Positions 1-11,780 of a stretch of DNA of 64,000 nt are shown piece after piece. Below the pieces are notes generated by a model. The model ran no database searches. It was not told the DNA's origin and saw nothing but the letters and a program-made list of their open reading frames with translations. Made by a program: the position numbers and the translations under genes. Numbering within the stretch: the first letter of the stretch is position 1; each line of letters begins with the position of its first letter. Origin of the DNA: Pseudophaeomoniella oleicola (Eukaryota > Ascomycota > Eurotiomycetes > Phaeomoniellales > Phaeomoniellaceae); the NCBI GenBank assembly GCA_003868215.1, contig QWDQ01000004.1, forward strand, positions 372,001-436,000, given 5' to 3'.

Positions 1-2831
1 ACCATCGTGACTCTTTGTCATCCCGTTTTTCAAGATCAGAACTGGAATCAAACCATGGAGATGAAGACTGGCAAGTCCTGGTTGACGAGGATAAGGCAAA
101 CACACAAGATGCAATCGCGGCGGTGAAAGCGAAAGGCATTCCTATTCCAGAAAGCGTTCCAGCGTCGGCGCTTGTTGGCGGCACAATTAGACGGCTAGGA
201 GGGAAGAAGATACAAAAGGCAATGGGCGACGATTGGTCTGAGGACCTTGACTTTCCTGGTGCAGGTGGGGAACTCAAGCTTGCAAAAGCGGACGAAAAGG
301 ACTTTGCAGAATCACTCCGACAGATCAGCGCAGCATTCAAGCATCAGAGTCCGGAGGGACCCCGAAAGGTCCAAAACATGGACGATAAAACCATCACGCC
401 AAAGATAATCCCTTCCTTGATCAATTTAGACGCTTTCAAAGACAATGATGACGATGATGGCTTTGATGATGTCCCGACAATCAAGGTTCAAAAGTCTCGT
501 CAGAAATTGGCGACCCCTGCACCAAAGCTTCAACTTTCTACTGATGAGAACATCGAGGACGATCTTGAACTTCCGAATGACGGCAAGCTGACCCTTTCAA
601 AGCGTCGAGAAGTGCCACGTACGCCTTATCAAGACGACGAAATTGATCTTGAATGGGCCGAAGGCAGCCTCGGTACGCGTCATGGAGGGACCAGACGGGA
701 GGGACCATCTGGACGCAGCTCGTCCATCTCTGTCCTTAGTCCTAGTGTGTCTAGTTGCTTGACTGGTGAGAGCGAGGATGAAGGTCTGGATGGACTGGTT
801 TTTCCCAATGGACCTCTTAAATTCGACGACGCTCTTAAGAAGAGAATAGAGACTGCTTCGCCGGATCCCGCCAATTATTCAGGAGAGAAGCAGGCTGCAA
901 AGCGGGCAGCAGCGAAGGAAGATTTCTTCTCCGGCATCGAGATTGGAGATGGAGACGTCTTCGATGCTGGAAAGCTCACGTTGAATAAGAACGTAAAACA
1001 CAAAGTCGAGAGACAAAAGAGCCCTACAAGGAAAATCCAAACGACTGTCACCTTCACCAGCAAACTGTCTGCCACCCAAATGAGCTCTACTCGCATTCCT
1101 AGATTCCATCATGGACTCGAACGCCCCCGATCAACATTGGAGCCTGTGTCTGAAAGCGGTCAACCTGTATCTCGGTTCAGACGACCTGAATCACGACTCG
1201 GCCACTCGGCGCATTCGTCCGTATCCAGTATCCCAGCACCCTCAACCCCATCAACACCTTCAACGCCAAGTCGTAGAGGCCTTAACACTGCGCCATCTCG
1301 GGATTCCCTCCGGCGTGAACCCCCAACCACCACCGGCCCACAACTTCTTCGATCGAAAAGATCCATGCCTGCTATGCGTGTGCAGTCACCTACTAAGAAT
1401 CCTTATCCACGCCCACCTTCCAGGACCGAAGGAGGCGGCAGTCGTCTACATGTCTCTCGCCCCAAGACGCCAACCACTGAGAGGTCAGAGTCCCGATTAG
1501 AAGCCCTACGCCGACCACCTGTACCATTCTTACCTGCCGGATCCTCCTCTGGCCAATCCCAGCACATTAGTATCAAGTCTACGCGTTATCTCCGGAGGCA
1601 TGATTCTGATGGGTCCGTTGAGGGTTTACAACATGGCCCGAGACCCACATCAAGGCTCGGCAGACCCGAAACGCCTGGCTATCGCAAAGACATGGCTGCT
1701 GCAGAGCTGGCTGCCAATGCAAAGCGTCCCATCACTCGACCTGCGAAGCGGAGAAACTACGGCGATGGTACCGAGTTAGACATCTTTGATGATCTACCAA
1801 CCTCAGCAACTCTTGAAAACCGCTATACCAAACAACCAACACAGAGAGGTCACCAACCGCGGAGTCTACGTAACAAACTGGGACAGTCATTTGCAAATCC
1901 ATCGGTGTCGTCGATCGCCACTAGCAGAACTGAAACTCCGATGCCCTCAACACCAAGGAGTCCTGTCAAACAAGAAAATGTGCCTAGGTTTGCCAGAGAT
2001 ACTGCAGCGAGCCGCGCTGCACGGGAACAGCGTCAAGTCTCTTCAACAATCAACCCTCGTGACGTTGGTGGGCCACTTGCGCCGGTCAGCGCCAACTGGA
2101 AGTCGCGAATCACTACCTTGGCACCTGTCCAACACGCGTTACGCAAAAAGAACAAACTTCCACAAAAGCCTCAGCTGATAAAGCCGATCGGCAACGGTAT
2201 TGGCGAGGCCAAGTCGGTGAAAGGAATGCATTGGAATCCTCTCCTTTTTAGATGGGAAGGCAATGAAAATGCGCTCGCTCCATTTGATGTGCCACAACCA
2301 ACTCTCCTGACTCCTACTTCTCCCAAGCCTGCACCGGCTCTCATTACCAACGTTGGATCTCTCGCTACTGGAGTACAGATCTCTGGAGGGATGATCTTCG
2401 ATCCCCAACGTATGTGCTGGCTTAAGATTGCATCTGGTCAAAATCGTGACTCCTCTGGGACCTCTTCTACGGTCCGTGGAGGTGTTGGAAGCGTACAGCT
2501 CGAAGATGAAGAAGACGTATTTGCCGGTCTTGAAGACCTCAAAGAAGATGAGGCCAATCGGCCAGCATCATCACGCAAAGTGTCCGGTGGTGGATTTGAA
2601 CAGAATCCAGCAGCTGCAGATGACTTTGGGGGAGACTCTTCGGATGAATTCGTAGTGAGCGAGGAGTTCGATGTCGGCCCCGAGTTCATCCGACGTCAAC
2701 GCGCCGAAGAGGAAAAGTGGACCAGGAAAGTTGGCAAATGGATTCGAACCCCCGAAGAAGTTGAAGCGGTCGATGGAAATGGGAGGGTCGATTGGAGGTG
2801 GGCTATCAGAGGACTGGCTATGGCCGGCTGA
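1..2831 (+). CDS. byr4: Byr4/Bfa1-type regulator of septation/mitotic exit (5' partial)
   Basis: The reading frame is open from the first base and the first in-frame initiator-like codon at position 15 is only TTG, so the true start lies left of the window. About 940 residues are visible. Byr4 (Bfa1 in budding yeast) is the scaffold half of the two-component GAP with Cdc16/Bub2 that restrains the Spg1/Tem1 GTPase at spindle poles. Sequence support is the acidic N-terminal part with DDWSEDLDFP, a long Ser/Pro/Arg-rich disordered middle, and a conserved C-terminal block: GMHWNPLLFRWEGNE near residue 737, GGMIFDPQRMCWLKI near residue 790, and a terminal EEEKWTRKVGKW...DWRWAIR segment. These blocks match my memory of Byr4 proteins. 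No intron is needed in the visible part. The family call is fairly secure. Confidence 0.8.
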   Translation, partial: HRDSLSSRFSRSELESNHGDEDWQVLVDEDKANTQDAIAAVKAKGIPIPESVPASALVGGTIRRLGGKKIQKAMGDDWSEDLDFPGAGGELKLAKADEKDFAESLRQISAAFKHQSPEGPRKVQNMDDKTITPKIIPSLINLDAFKDNDDDDGFDDVPTIKVQKSRQKLATPAPKLQLSTDENIEDDLELPNDGKLTLSKRREVPRTPYQDDEIDLEWAEGSLGTRHGGTRREGPSGRSSSISVLSPSVSSCLTGESEDEGLDGLVFPNGPLKFDDALKKRIETASPDPANYSGEKQAAKRAAAKEDFFSGIEIGDGDVFDAGKLTLNKNVKHKVERQKSPTRKIQTTVTFTSKLSATQMSSTRIPRFHHGLERPRSTLEPVSESGQPVSRFRRPESRLGHSAHSSVSSIPAPSTPSTPSTPSRRGLNTAPSRDSLRREPPTTTGPQLLRSKRSMPAMRVQSPTKNPYPRPPSRTEGGGSRLHVSRPKTPTTERSESRLEALRRPPVPFLPAGSSSGQSQHISIKSTRYLRRHDSDGSVEGLQHGPRPTSRLGRPETPGYRKDMAAAELAANAKRPITRPAKRRNYGDGTELDIFDDLPTSATLENRYTKQPTQRGHQPRSLRNKLGQSFANPSVSSIATSRTETPMPSTPRSPVKQENVPRFARDTAASRAAREQRQVSSTINPRDVGGPLAPVSANWKSRITTLAPVQHALRKKNKLPQKPQLIKPIGNGIGEAKSVKGMHWNPLLFRWEGNENALAPFDVPQPTLLTPTSPKPAPALITNVGSLATGVQISGGMIFDPQRMCWLKIASGQNRDSSGTSSTVRGGVGSVQLEDEEDVFAGLEDLKEDEANRPASSRKVSGGGFEQNPAAADDFGGDSSDEFVVSEEFDVGPEFIRRQRAEEEKWTRKVGKWIRTPEEVEAVDGNGRVDWRWAIRGLAMAG

Positions 2832-3995
2832 TGGCTTGCAACGACACAGGTGTGCTCCCACCCGAGGCTTTTCGCACATTATATACGACTTGTTATGACA
2901 ACAACACGCTCGCTTTCAACACTGGTAGTTTCTTTTCTACAGGGAACAAACGCCACACAGCACGCTATCACCATTACACAACAACAGTAACGACACTACG
3001 ATACGAAGATCAAGTAATGCCAGCAAGGAGTTCACGATGGAGTTCGAATTGGGCCTTGTCTTTTTATTCATCTCTTTCGAAAAGGCTTAAAGCAACTGTG
3101 TTTCTTTGGATACGCCCTAGCAAGCCTCTCCTCCTTTTGAGGATAGCAAACCTTTTCCTGGAACTTTTGGGTACTGGAAGTTTGGGATTTGGAAACGGGA
3201 GGGCCGGTCTTCGATTCGAGAAAGGAGCATTTTCAAGGCATCTCAGAACTTGACATAGCTTTGCCCTTTGTTCTTCATCACTCTCCTACCAAAAAGTGAC
3301 TTAGTTATTTTACTTTTTATCCTTCCTCTTCACTTTTTTTAATTCATTATTGGAAATCTCAAGTTCCGGTGCTCTTTTTGCTGCTGCTGCTGCTGCTGAT
3401 GATGTTGTGATGATGAATGTATTGACAAGTTACCCATCCACCATGCCTTCCACATAGAAACATGTATTGATGATATACTTCATATCATCCGTCCCCTTTA
3501 TCCCCAGTTCCACCAGAGAGAGAGGGAGTGAGGACTCCCCCCCCTCTTTTGTTATCACAATCTAATATCTAAGCCGATTTTATTTTACTTTTCCTTTTTG
3601 CGCGAAATTTGACTTATTATTGTTCATCATCATCGTCGTCAACCACATTACATTACAGTAATTATGCTATACATACCTACTATTTTAGTTAGGTGGGTAA
3701 GGTAGGTAAGGTAGGTAGAGAGATAAAACTTAGGTATCTACCTACCTTAGTTAAGGAAGGAAATTTCATCTGGGTTTTTGGGGCAAGGCGGGGGGGGGTT
3801 ACCTAAGAGAAGGAAGGAAGGAAATAGAATATTATGTATGTATGTATGTATATTAACATGGAACGGACGGATCTTATTAAAAAAAATGCTGCGAAGGGGT
3901 AGGTAGGGGGAGGGGAGGGGTATAGATTTTGTATGAACAAGAAAAATAAAGTTGGTGTACATGTGGCTAGAAACAGGTAGATAGGGGTTTTTCTT
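2832..3995. other. byr4/SDR convergent spacer, repeat-rich
   Basis: No convincing gene. The stretch holds the 3' ends of two convergent genes, a (CTG)7 run near 3380-3399, TAGGTAGG-type repeats near 3690-3745, a G run near 3790 and a short GTAT repeat near 3836-3850. Open frames here lack coding character. Confidence 0.6.
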
Positions 3996-5064
3996 TCACA
4001 GGTACTGACGCGTCTCCTGTTCGCACCAATAATACAACTTTTCACTTCCTTTCCCTTCGCCCATATTCGCGACGATGTCTTCACGTGTATTTCGATCGAC
4101 GCGGCCCCAGGGGATGATGTAAGTGCCCTGATCGGCGTGGTCGAGGTCGCGGCTCAGGCCGCTGTAGAGTTCCGTGTAGGCGCCGTTGATGGCCGGGTGG
4201 AGCAGGACGGTGTCGAGGACGTGCCAGAGGGCGGAGCTGGCGACGGCGATGGCTGTGCGTTCGAAGCGTTGGAGGGAGGATTTTAGGTTGCCGGGGTTGT
4301 AGGCGTTGTGGAGGACGGCGGAGGAGGTGGTGGTGGATCGACGGCCGAATTCATGGGCGAGAAATAGGTTGGCGGTCTTGCTCACGTTGTAGGATTTCGG
4401 GCCGCCGCCGTGGTCTACGGGGGTGATGCCGTCGCTTTCGAACTGGATGCCTCCTGGACCGGCTAATTCGATAGCGTAACTCCCGGCCCATGACACCCTG
4501 ACGGAACCTTGCGGGGCGGTCTTTGCGGTCTCGGTCAAGATTGGCGTGAGCAATTTAGTGAACAGAAAAGGCCCGAGGACGTTGGTTCCGAGCTGTAGCT
4601 CGTAGCCTTGGACGGATTTTGAACCCTTGGGCGGATGCATGAGGCCGGCATTATTGTCAAGCCAATCCAGGCGTGAATCTTGGGCGAGAAAGGTGTCCGC
4701 AGACTTCTTGATAGTGGTCAGGTCTGAGAGATCCAGGTGAAGGTATATGAGCTGGCCCTTCGAGTCTGGGTGAGCTGATTTGATCGACTTGATGGCCTCG
4801 TTGGCTTTGGTTTCTGAGCGAGCGGCAAGATAGACCTTGGCGTTATGAGCATAGACAATTTTGCACACTTCATATCCGACTCCGGTGTTGCCTCCGGTTA
4901 TAAGAAAGACCTGAGAGAATCGATTAGCTTCCAGGTGCGAAATAAAGCGAGACCTCAATTGATGGGCATACCTTTCCAGTTTGATCGGGCAGGTTCTTTT
5001 CCGTCAATGGCGGAGCTTGAGATGGATATGCTTGATCCTTGAATTTGCATGCTTTGGACAGCAT
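3996..5064 (-). CDS. Short-chain dehydrogenase/reductase (SDR)
   Basis: Two exons, 5064-4972 and 4910-3996, separated by a 61-bp intron (GTATGC...CTCAG) give a 335-residue protein. Joining them restores the classical SDR N-terminus NLPDQTGKVFLITGG. Visible motifs: the cofactor-binding TGGNTGVG, the structural NNAG (DNNAGLMHPP), and the active-site Tyr-x3-Lys in SYNVSKTAN. Length and motif spacing fit the retinol-dehydrogenase/WW-oxidoreductase-like SDRs common in fungi, NAD(P)H-dependent enzymes of many substrates, so the substrate cannot be named. There is no obvious signal peptide. The start ATG at 5064 is chosen because it precedes the only frame that splices into the Rossmann strand. The gene converges on byr4. 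Confidence 0.85.
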
Positions 5065-6135
5065 TGTGGCGTCTTAGTTCAAAGTTATTGAAGGATATTG
5101 CAAGGGATCTAGATGAAAGTGTCTGTAGAATCAGGACAGCGACTAAGAAGGTGGTGGTGACAATGATGGCACTCAAACTTCAAGGTGAATGGATCTTGCT
5201 TCAAGAGATCAGGTTCAGACAGTTGCTTTGTATTCGACTCTGGCATGATGGGAACAGATCTGTATTCGTGCGATTGACGTTGTACTTATAGGATTGGATT
5301 CCGGCATACGGTGCAAACAGTGCAAACAGTCTCCGCGACAACACTGATAAACCCCGGGTCCCGGACAGGAAGTGTTCCTGACAGGTTCCATAGTTTTTAC
5401 TACGTATTAGGCGGCTGCATATGCAGGTGAACGGCTGTAGGCGTAAAATCCGAACCTCATTTTCCCGCATTAGGTCTAGCTGACACCGACAAGTGTTCCG
5501 AGGAATCCACACTGATTCGCATGGCCTCGATAGGACGAGACGAGAGACCAAATCATCTACCGTAGTTTGATAATGATAGTGACAGTAGTACGGAGTACTG
5601 GCTAATCCTTCCGTGGCGGGGGGCTGAGTTGTGTTGGGTTGGCGATGATTATGTTGTAGTTGTGAGTCAACGTCGGAGGTTGTATCGACCGTCTCCCGTG
5701 AATGATACCGGAATAGTTCAGTAATTATTAGTGAATAGTACAGAGTAGTAATAATCAGCGAATAGTAGTAATCAGTGAATAGTAACGTTAGTAGTCATTA
5801 GTACCCGTGGTAGGTGATCCCTTAACCTGACTAGTAAACCATACGTTAACATAGTAAGTACTACGTAGTAATACGGGACTGCGGGGATGTCGGTGGGGAA
5901 GATTGGAGCTCGAGCTGAGCTTACCACGTACTACGTATTACATTGTACAAACATGAATCTACGCCTCTTATTACGTTATGACGATAATGATAGATTCACC
6001 ATGGGAGCCTAGCTCTCATGCATGAATGGCTCAACTCTTCAATACCCATTCAACTTGCTCTTGGTAGATATCTTCCCACTTCATGCTTTCCTTCCTCCCT
6101 TTCATAGCATGTGAGTCGACTTTGTTGATCTCGCA
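5065..6135. other. SDR/XRCC4 divergent intergenic region
   Basis: About 1.07 kb between two divergently transcribed genes. It contains many AGTA/ACGTA-type words and a perfect 12-bp palindrome at 5859-5870 with a near copy at 5929-5940. No supported gene. Confidence 0.6.
5859..5870. promoter_or_regulatory. Perfect palindrome TACTACGTAGTA
   Basis: First of four identical 12-bp palindromes in the window. It lies 266 bp before the XRCC4 start codon. A one-base variant (TACTACGTATTA) follows about 70 bp downstream. The recurrence in spacers suggests a binding site or a dispersed repeat unit; the function is inferred only. Confidence 0.35.
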
Positions 6136-7463
6136 ATGACCTCAGCCAAGATCCTCCGTGTAAGACGGGCAGATGAACCAAACGAGTTCATTCTGATCAA
6201 GGCGACCAAGACCGGCAAAACTGACATTGACGTGGATCTGTTGGCTACTGAAGGCGCAAGTCCATATGTTGGAAAAGGTGTGATCGCCGACCCGACGTCT
6301 ACAGAATGCTGGCTGACGGCTTTAGGATAGTCCGAGAGCGCAAGTTGAAGGACCTTCAGTCCAAGTCCTATCAAGGTGACGATGAAGAGTTTAAGACGAT
6401 ATTGAAATATGTTCTCGACGGAGGAGATGCGTTACCCAAAGTTCGAACTACAAGGGACCTCGAAATTGTTGCCGAAATACACGGCGAGGACCCTCATCAA
6501 AAAATCACGATCGTCTTCCGCAAGCGCATCGAGCAGATCACACAACGGCTTGGGAGCATAGAATTGAAGCAAAAAGATGACGAAGAAGTTGGTCTGTTTG
6601 ACTGGACAGGATTGGCTGTACTTGCAGGACGAGAACGTACAATCCAGGTGGCGGATCTGACCGCCAAGTATGCTGCGGCTCAAGAGACCATTCAGACACT
6701 CGAATCCAAGTTCGAACAGCTGGTCAAAGCTAAGGAAGAGCAAGAACAGCTCATGTTGTCGCAATTTGCTGCCTTGCTTAACGCGAAGAAGATGAAGATT
6801 CGCGATCAACAGCGAATTCTCGCTACCGCTGAATACGACAAACAGACACTGCAAGGCATACAGAATGCAGCTGAGTCTAAAGACCATAAACCGATTAGCA
6901 GTCGAAAAGGAAAGCGCAAAGCCACCGAGACCATCGACGAGGACGACGAAAGCGACGACTTCAATAATGTGGAGGGCGGCGATGTTCGAGATAGAGGAGA
7001 CTTCCAAGCTGACACCGAATCAGACAGGGGGAGTACACCAGACCCAGAAACTGCGACCGAGGATGAAGCAGAGGCGGATGAGGAGCCAGATGAAGGACCT
7101 CTTGAATCCCCTCCAACGAAAGTGAAGAAGCCCCAGCGTTCAAATAGACAGTCGTCTAAAACGACTCCCGCTCCTCCAACTCAAAACAGCCAGAGAACTA
7201 CCAGGAAATCCTCCAGCAACGCACCGCCTTCTCAAACCAGCGACAACAGTCAACGAACCACGCGGCAAACAGCGGCAAAGGGGACAGAGAGTTCGTCTCC
7301 ACCACCTCGGAGGGATCTCCCCTTCGCAAGACGCCAACAGAAAGAAAAGAACGAACCAAAGTCCAAGACAGAACGGGACGGCCCAGACAAAATTGCCAAC
7401 GGATCGCCTGTACCTGCAGCGCATCAAGACGAGGACACTGCTAGTGATGACGACGAGTTGTGA
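6136..7463 (+). CDS. XRCC4/Lif1-type DNA ligase IV cofactor
   Basis: Exons 6136-6277 and 6331-7463 with a 53-bp intron (GTGTGA...GCTGAC...GATAG) encode 424 residues. Splicing yields ASPYVGKVRERKLKDLQ, running smoothly into SYQGDDEEFKTIL, the form of the XRCC4 head domain. XRCC4 partners and stabilises DNA ligase IV in non-homologous end joining in the nucleus. Order seen: a beta-rich head (about 1-150), a long coiled-coil stalk (about 150-240) including FAALLNAKKMKIRDQQ, then an acidic, Ser/Thr/Pro-rich tail with KGKRK and other basic patches suited to nuclear import and phosphorylation. Apparent frame change near 6300 is explained by the intron, not by a mutation. Family assignment is from remembered consensus. 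Confidence 0.8.
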
Positions 7464-7752
7464 GATACATGACAGATACGTGAATATCGCAATCATGAAA
7501 GTCTTTTTTGCATTGGGCCTGGAGAAAACGGGGATGGAGTTTGGAAATATCCATAGTATTGATGCAGAATTAATGTCCAAGTCCAGACGCCATCACAGCA
7601 AGAAGCGTACTTTTAATTCTAATCGCCCCACTTGAGCATCTATCTATGTTATCTACTAAGTTACATCTATCTCTCTCCATCTATATCCATCGTGAACAAC
7701 TCCGTTCCCCCCTCTTCCCCCTTCCCTCCTTTTACCGTGGCAGATGTCCTTC

Positions 7753-8407
7753 CTAGTCAACGACAACATCACGACTCGTATCCAACTCCTCCGCTCTCCG
7801 CAGATCCATCGGCTCGCTGAGTAGCGGGATGACGTAAGGGTCAAAGGTTTTCCAGTACGGGTTGTTGAGGTGGTAGGTTTGACTCTGTGGGTTGGGTTGG
7901 GAGGAGTTAGGATTTTTGTGTGTGTATGTATGGATGGAGGGACTTGGACAGGAAGGACTGGTGTTGGGAAGAGGTGAGGAGGGTGGGAATTGGCTAGTTG
8001 ACACTAAAGGAATGAAGAGAGGGCAGGTTGGAGGGGGGAAGCAGAGAATGACAGTCTTGTGCGACGGTGATACCAGTGGCAAAATAGATTTGGAATCTTA
8101 AGCCAATTAATTTCCCCAGAACGTATGGGTTGTTAGCGAATGGCAATAACCAATTCCAATTTCCCAACTGGAAAGCATTGATGATGAACACAGTATAGAG
8201 AAAGCAAATTCAACTCACGCTTTCTTGCTCATATCTCTCCACGATCGTGAACTTCCTCTCATCCTTCACGTCTTGCATGACGAACCAGGATAGGGTCTCC
8301 TTGTCCTGCGAGTACACCCGACTCGCTTCGACGAGCTTGTTCTTCAGTTTCCGGATGCTTTCGGGGTCTGGCTTGGCGACCAAGTGTACCGTTATCGTGT
8401 AGACCAT
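7753..8407 (-). CDS. Antibiotic-biosynthesis-monooxygenase (ABM)-fold small protein
   Basis: Exons 8407-8219 and 7884-7753 give 106 residues in phase 0. The intron is 334 bp (GTGAGT...CCACAG), long for this window. The protein begins MVYTITVHLVAKPDPESI and contains LSWFVMQDVKDERKFTIVERYEQES followed after the junction by SQTYHLNNPYWKTFDPYVIP, the layout of the dimeric alpha/beta ABM ferredoxin-like fold. Such proteins include heme-free monooxygenases and many of unknown substrate; the reaction cannot be named here. There is no targeting signal. Its 3' end converges on XRCC4. Confidence 0.7.
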
Positions 8408-11400
8408 GATGTAAAATGTTGTCCTGAAGAAGGGAAACGGCCACTAGGTCAAAACTTTGCAATGTTGGTTTCGGTGTGATTTGAGAAGGGGGTGAGGAAG
8501 GATGTTGATGTTGGGTAGGACGAAGGTGAAGAAGTCTGAGGGAAACTGGACGCTGAGAGGGGCACACGCAGACAACAGTCATGAGGTCTTCTTACCTGAT
8601 TTTGGAGTCCTGGCTCAATTGCTGATCATATGTCTCGACTGAATTACGGAGAAGATGTTCTATCAGAGTTTTGGGCATTTCTCACCGATTTTACGTTGTA
8701 CGTAGTATTCTCGGCATTCCATCCTCGTGTTCCGTCAGAGTGGAGGCAGTGGAGTGATTTTCCCACTTTTATCTTTTGTCGTGCGAACGAGCGCGACCGA
8801 TTTGCATCTTATTTCGGATTTCAAAGTGGCTGGAGATGAAGTCGACTGCATTACGTTCCAAAGCAGTAACAGTGTACTCCGTTGGATATTTGGCGCGGTC
8901 TATTGTTATGGATTGACTGACCTCCGCGCTTGTGGAATCTGTACGTTATCGCAATAGGACAGCGAGTTCCCAAGCTCCCTGCGTGATATGGACCATCTGC
9001 TGGCTGGCATCCAAAGACATATGAAAGCGACCACCAGGCTGCTACATGAAGATTCAGCAGAAACTGCAGGTAGATAAAAGGGCTGACCTCCTCCGAATTT
9101 TGTGGACTTGCGGATAAGGGACCGCTCCTCCACCTGAGGTCTACGTTGATCTTCTGGCAACGTTATGCCTAACTTAAGGCGCATCCGCTAAAGCCTAAGA
9201 CGCCACATGGACTCGGACCTGCAGATGAGGTTTTTGGAACTGGATGTTGGTTTGTCTCCGAGTGTGGGAGCTTACAGTCATCCTGTCGTCGACTATTGTG
9301 GCTGTTTCATGTTCGAATTCATTCGGTACCATATGGTGATTGGTAATACTTGCATGACGGTCTGTTGGCCGAGTTTCTGGGGCCTCAAGATAACACCTTC
9401 CCAGAAGTGGATCTGCTTGAAGACGGTCAAGCATCATACTACTGCCCTTGAAATTGTTTCGGACCAATCGGAAAGAATAACGAATCAAACCAGATCCAGA
9501 AGTCTCTTCTGGAAAGAGATGGCTTCTTGAAAGTTCAGAGTCAGAGCTACATTCGAAGCGCCATTGCTGACGACGCTTCGGGCGGCTAAGGCGCTGATTC
9601 AGGGAATCTTTGGAGACAAACGGCCAAGTATCCTTTCTAACATTAGGCACTCATCCTGCAGTGACATATTCGGATCATGTGGTGGCTCTTCTTGGCCATC
9701 CCCATCTCGCCAACTGAATATAGTCATCTTGCCTTTATTGGCTTAGTGCTCGCTGAAAATCCAGGAGAGCCAGGGTAGTCTGCAGCCGCCAACATAATCC
9801 GGGTTTCTGTCTGCTTGTAATAAGCGAACAAGCGTGGAAGGAGGCTGAGACATGCATATCCGGATACCTGCATATCTGCTTCTTCGATTGCCAGTTTGAA
9901 GCTGTACTCGGAAACTGCGAGACGTCTACAACAAGTGCTCCTTCAAGGTCGAGCGCTGTTGCACAGAAACCATGACGATTACCTTCGGCTGTTAGTCGGG
10001 AGATAATCTAGCTTGTTCACACCTAAACAAGATGTGACCGATGAGCCATATGTACAGCCTGATGCTGAGCAGGGATAGTGCAGGCCCGGCCTGTATTGGA
10101 AATTTTAGCGATCTATTGTACGCAGGCAGGATGTGGAAATCTCGGTGGGATAGCCTCATTGATCCATCCGCTGCTTGGCCGGAGCTAAGTATAGAGTCAG
10201 TAATATAATGTATCCAATATCTGAATTCATTGACCCTGGACTGGAAGATGTGAACAGAGATATCAGAACGTGTCTACTCTCTGCAATTTACAGATCACGT
10301 GTACGCCTATCTACCGACAAACTAGGTCGCATTTGGTGGCTTTGTTTCGACCACGCATCTTTGAATAACGATTGGTCTACACGCGACAAATGCACTCTTA
10401 TCACTCAAGTTCAAGCGTGGGATACCAACGTCCGAGAAAACATTGTCCGGTCATCCTGGATGAATGGTAGGTTTGATCTGCACAGCTACATCGAGAGGGC
10501 CGGAATTGAGCTCGTACTGCGTAACTGATCAGCAAGTCTGGCCGGACCCTGCTTGGTCTTAGTGCTATAACCCGAGATCTCTTCATCCCAGTCCTTAATC
10601 CTTGAAGATCGAGGCATCTAGTTTTCAAGATCACTGGTCCTCATATGTCTGGTCTATTTCTAGACCTCTTCAACCTTGCTATCTATGCATTTCACTTCAT
10701 TCTCTCAGATTATGGTACTATGATCCTTGCCAGGGCTTGTTCTAGTCCTTAATCCCGATTATGCCTAGATCTTGCTTTCGATATCGAATGATACAATATA
10801 CACTCCATTCGACCTTAACGAGAACCGGGATGAACTCTTCGCCGCTAAATCGACGGACCGCTCCCTATGGCCCCCGGTCTAGGTTACTTTGACCAGGCAA
10901 CCGATATTCATGGCTCCCTTGTGTGGTCGAAAATTTGCGTGCTGGCCAACACTTCGATAAGAGTTCAAAGGATCTCAAATTTGAAATCGCCGCGTTTTGA
11001 AAGACGGGAGGCCACTGAGTACATTTCCCTGCTTTTCGAATAGATTGAAATTACTCGAACGGATATGCTACGTTCATCAGCAGACGGTAGCGAAGCTAGG
11101 CGCTGTCAGCATCGACCTGCATACAAATCTCTTGTGGTAGTCTACACTATCCGGGGGTCTGAACTGCCCTGTTCCCAGTCGCGTGTACAAAATTGCCATG
11201 TGCCAAAGAAGACCGTGGTCTCTACAGCTATGATACGGATATCGTACACAGCCGCTTGCATGAATGAGCACTCGTGTCTGTGGATCAGTGATGTAGCATT
11301 CGCGAGGTGATGGATCGCCAATACTTGACCTATGTGGCAGTCTAACTCCTCCAATTCTATATGCACACGTTCAGAAAGTATTCTTCTGTCAGCTGTAATG

Positions 11401-11780
11401 ATACCGCAAGCTTTTCATTGCGTTCAATCTCAATTTTCTTTGTCCCACCTCGAGGAGCTGCAGCAATATTGCAGCACGCATCATGGGATCTTCTCAGATT
11501 ACGCACACCATCTTCGAGAAGAAATCCGCAAAATCTGCAGAAGTGTCGGTCTCTTGAATCCTGGCGACCTCCTGATGTCTCCAGTCTGTCCGACGCACAA
11601 AGTACAACATTTGGCCTTTACCGTTGAAGCCATACGTATAGGAGTCATCTGTTAGTATGGGGATCTCTGTCTCAGATACCTATATACACTATCCTCGGGA
11701 TCAATGATGGTCTCCAGTACCAAAAAATCTCAAGGGACAAATCTGCGCATTTTGAGCACTGCTTTTACCCGACCTTCACA
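8408..11780. other. 3.4-kb gene-poor region
   Basis: Both strands were read. Only short open frames up to about 150 codons occur, none with a recognisable domain, convincing start context or splice-compatible partner. No terminal repeats, target-site duplications or RNA gene signals were seen. Its position suggests an extended promoter or long spliced 5' leader of the H2C2 zinc-finger gene that follows, but this is inference. A non-coding RNA or lineage-specific small genes cannot be excluded. Confidence 0.45.

Noticed and set aside
15-17. byr4 start at position 15
   Set aside because: The codon is TTG and the frame is open to base 1, so the gene is cut by the window edge.
2792-3253. 153-codon frame overlapping the byr4 end
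   Set aside because: It overlaps conserved byr4 coding sequence in another frame and then runs into 3' flank; a shadow frame.
6278-6330. Apparent frameshift in XRCC4
   Set aside because: A 53-bp intron with a GCTGAC branch and TAG acceptor joins the two frames exactly and restores the conserved head domain.
9195-9650. 151-codon minus-strand frame in the gene-poor region
   Set aside because: No domain, low-complexity composition, a competing frame on the other strand and no splice partner.
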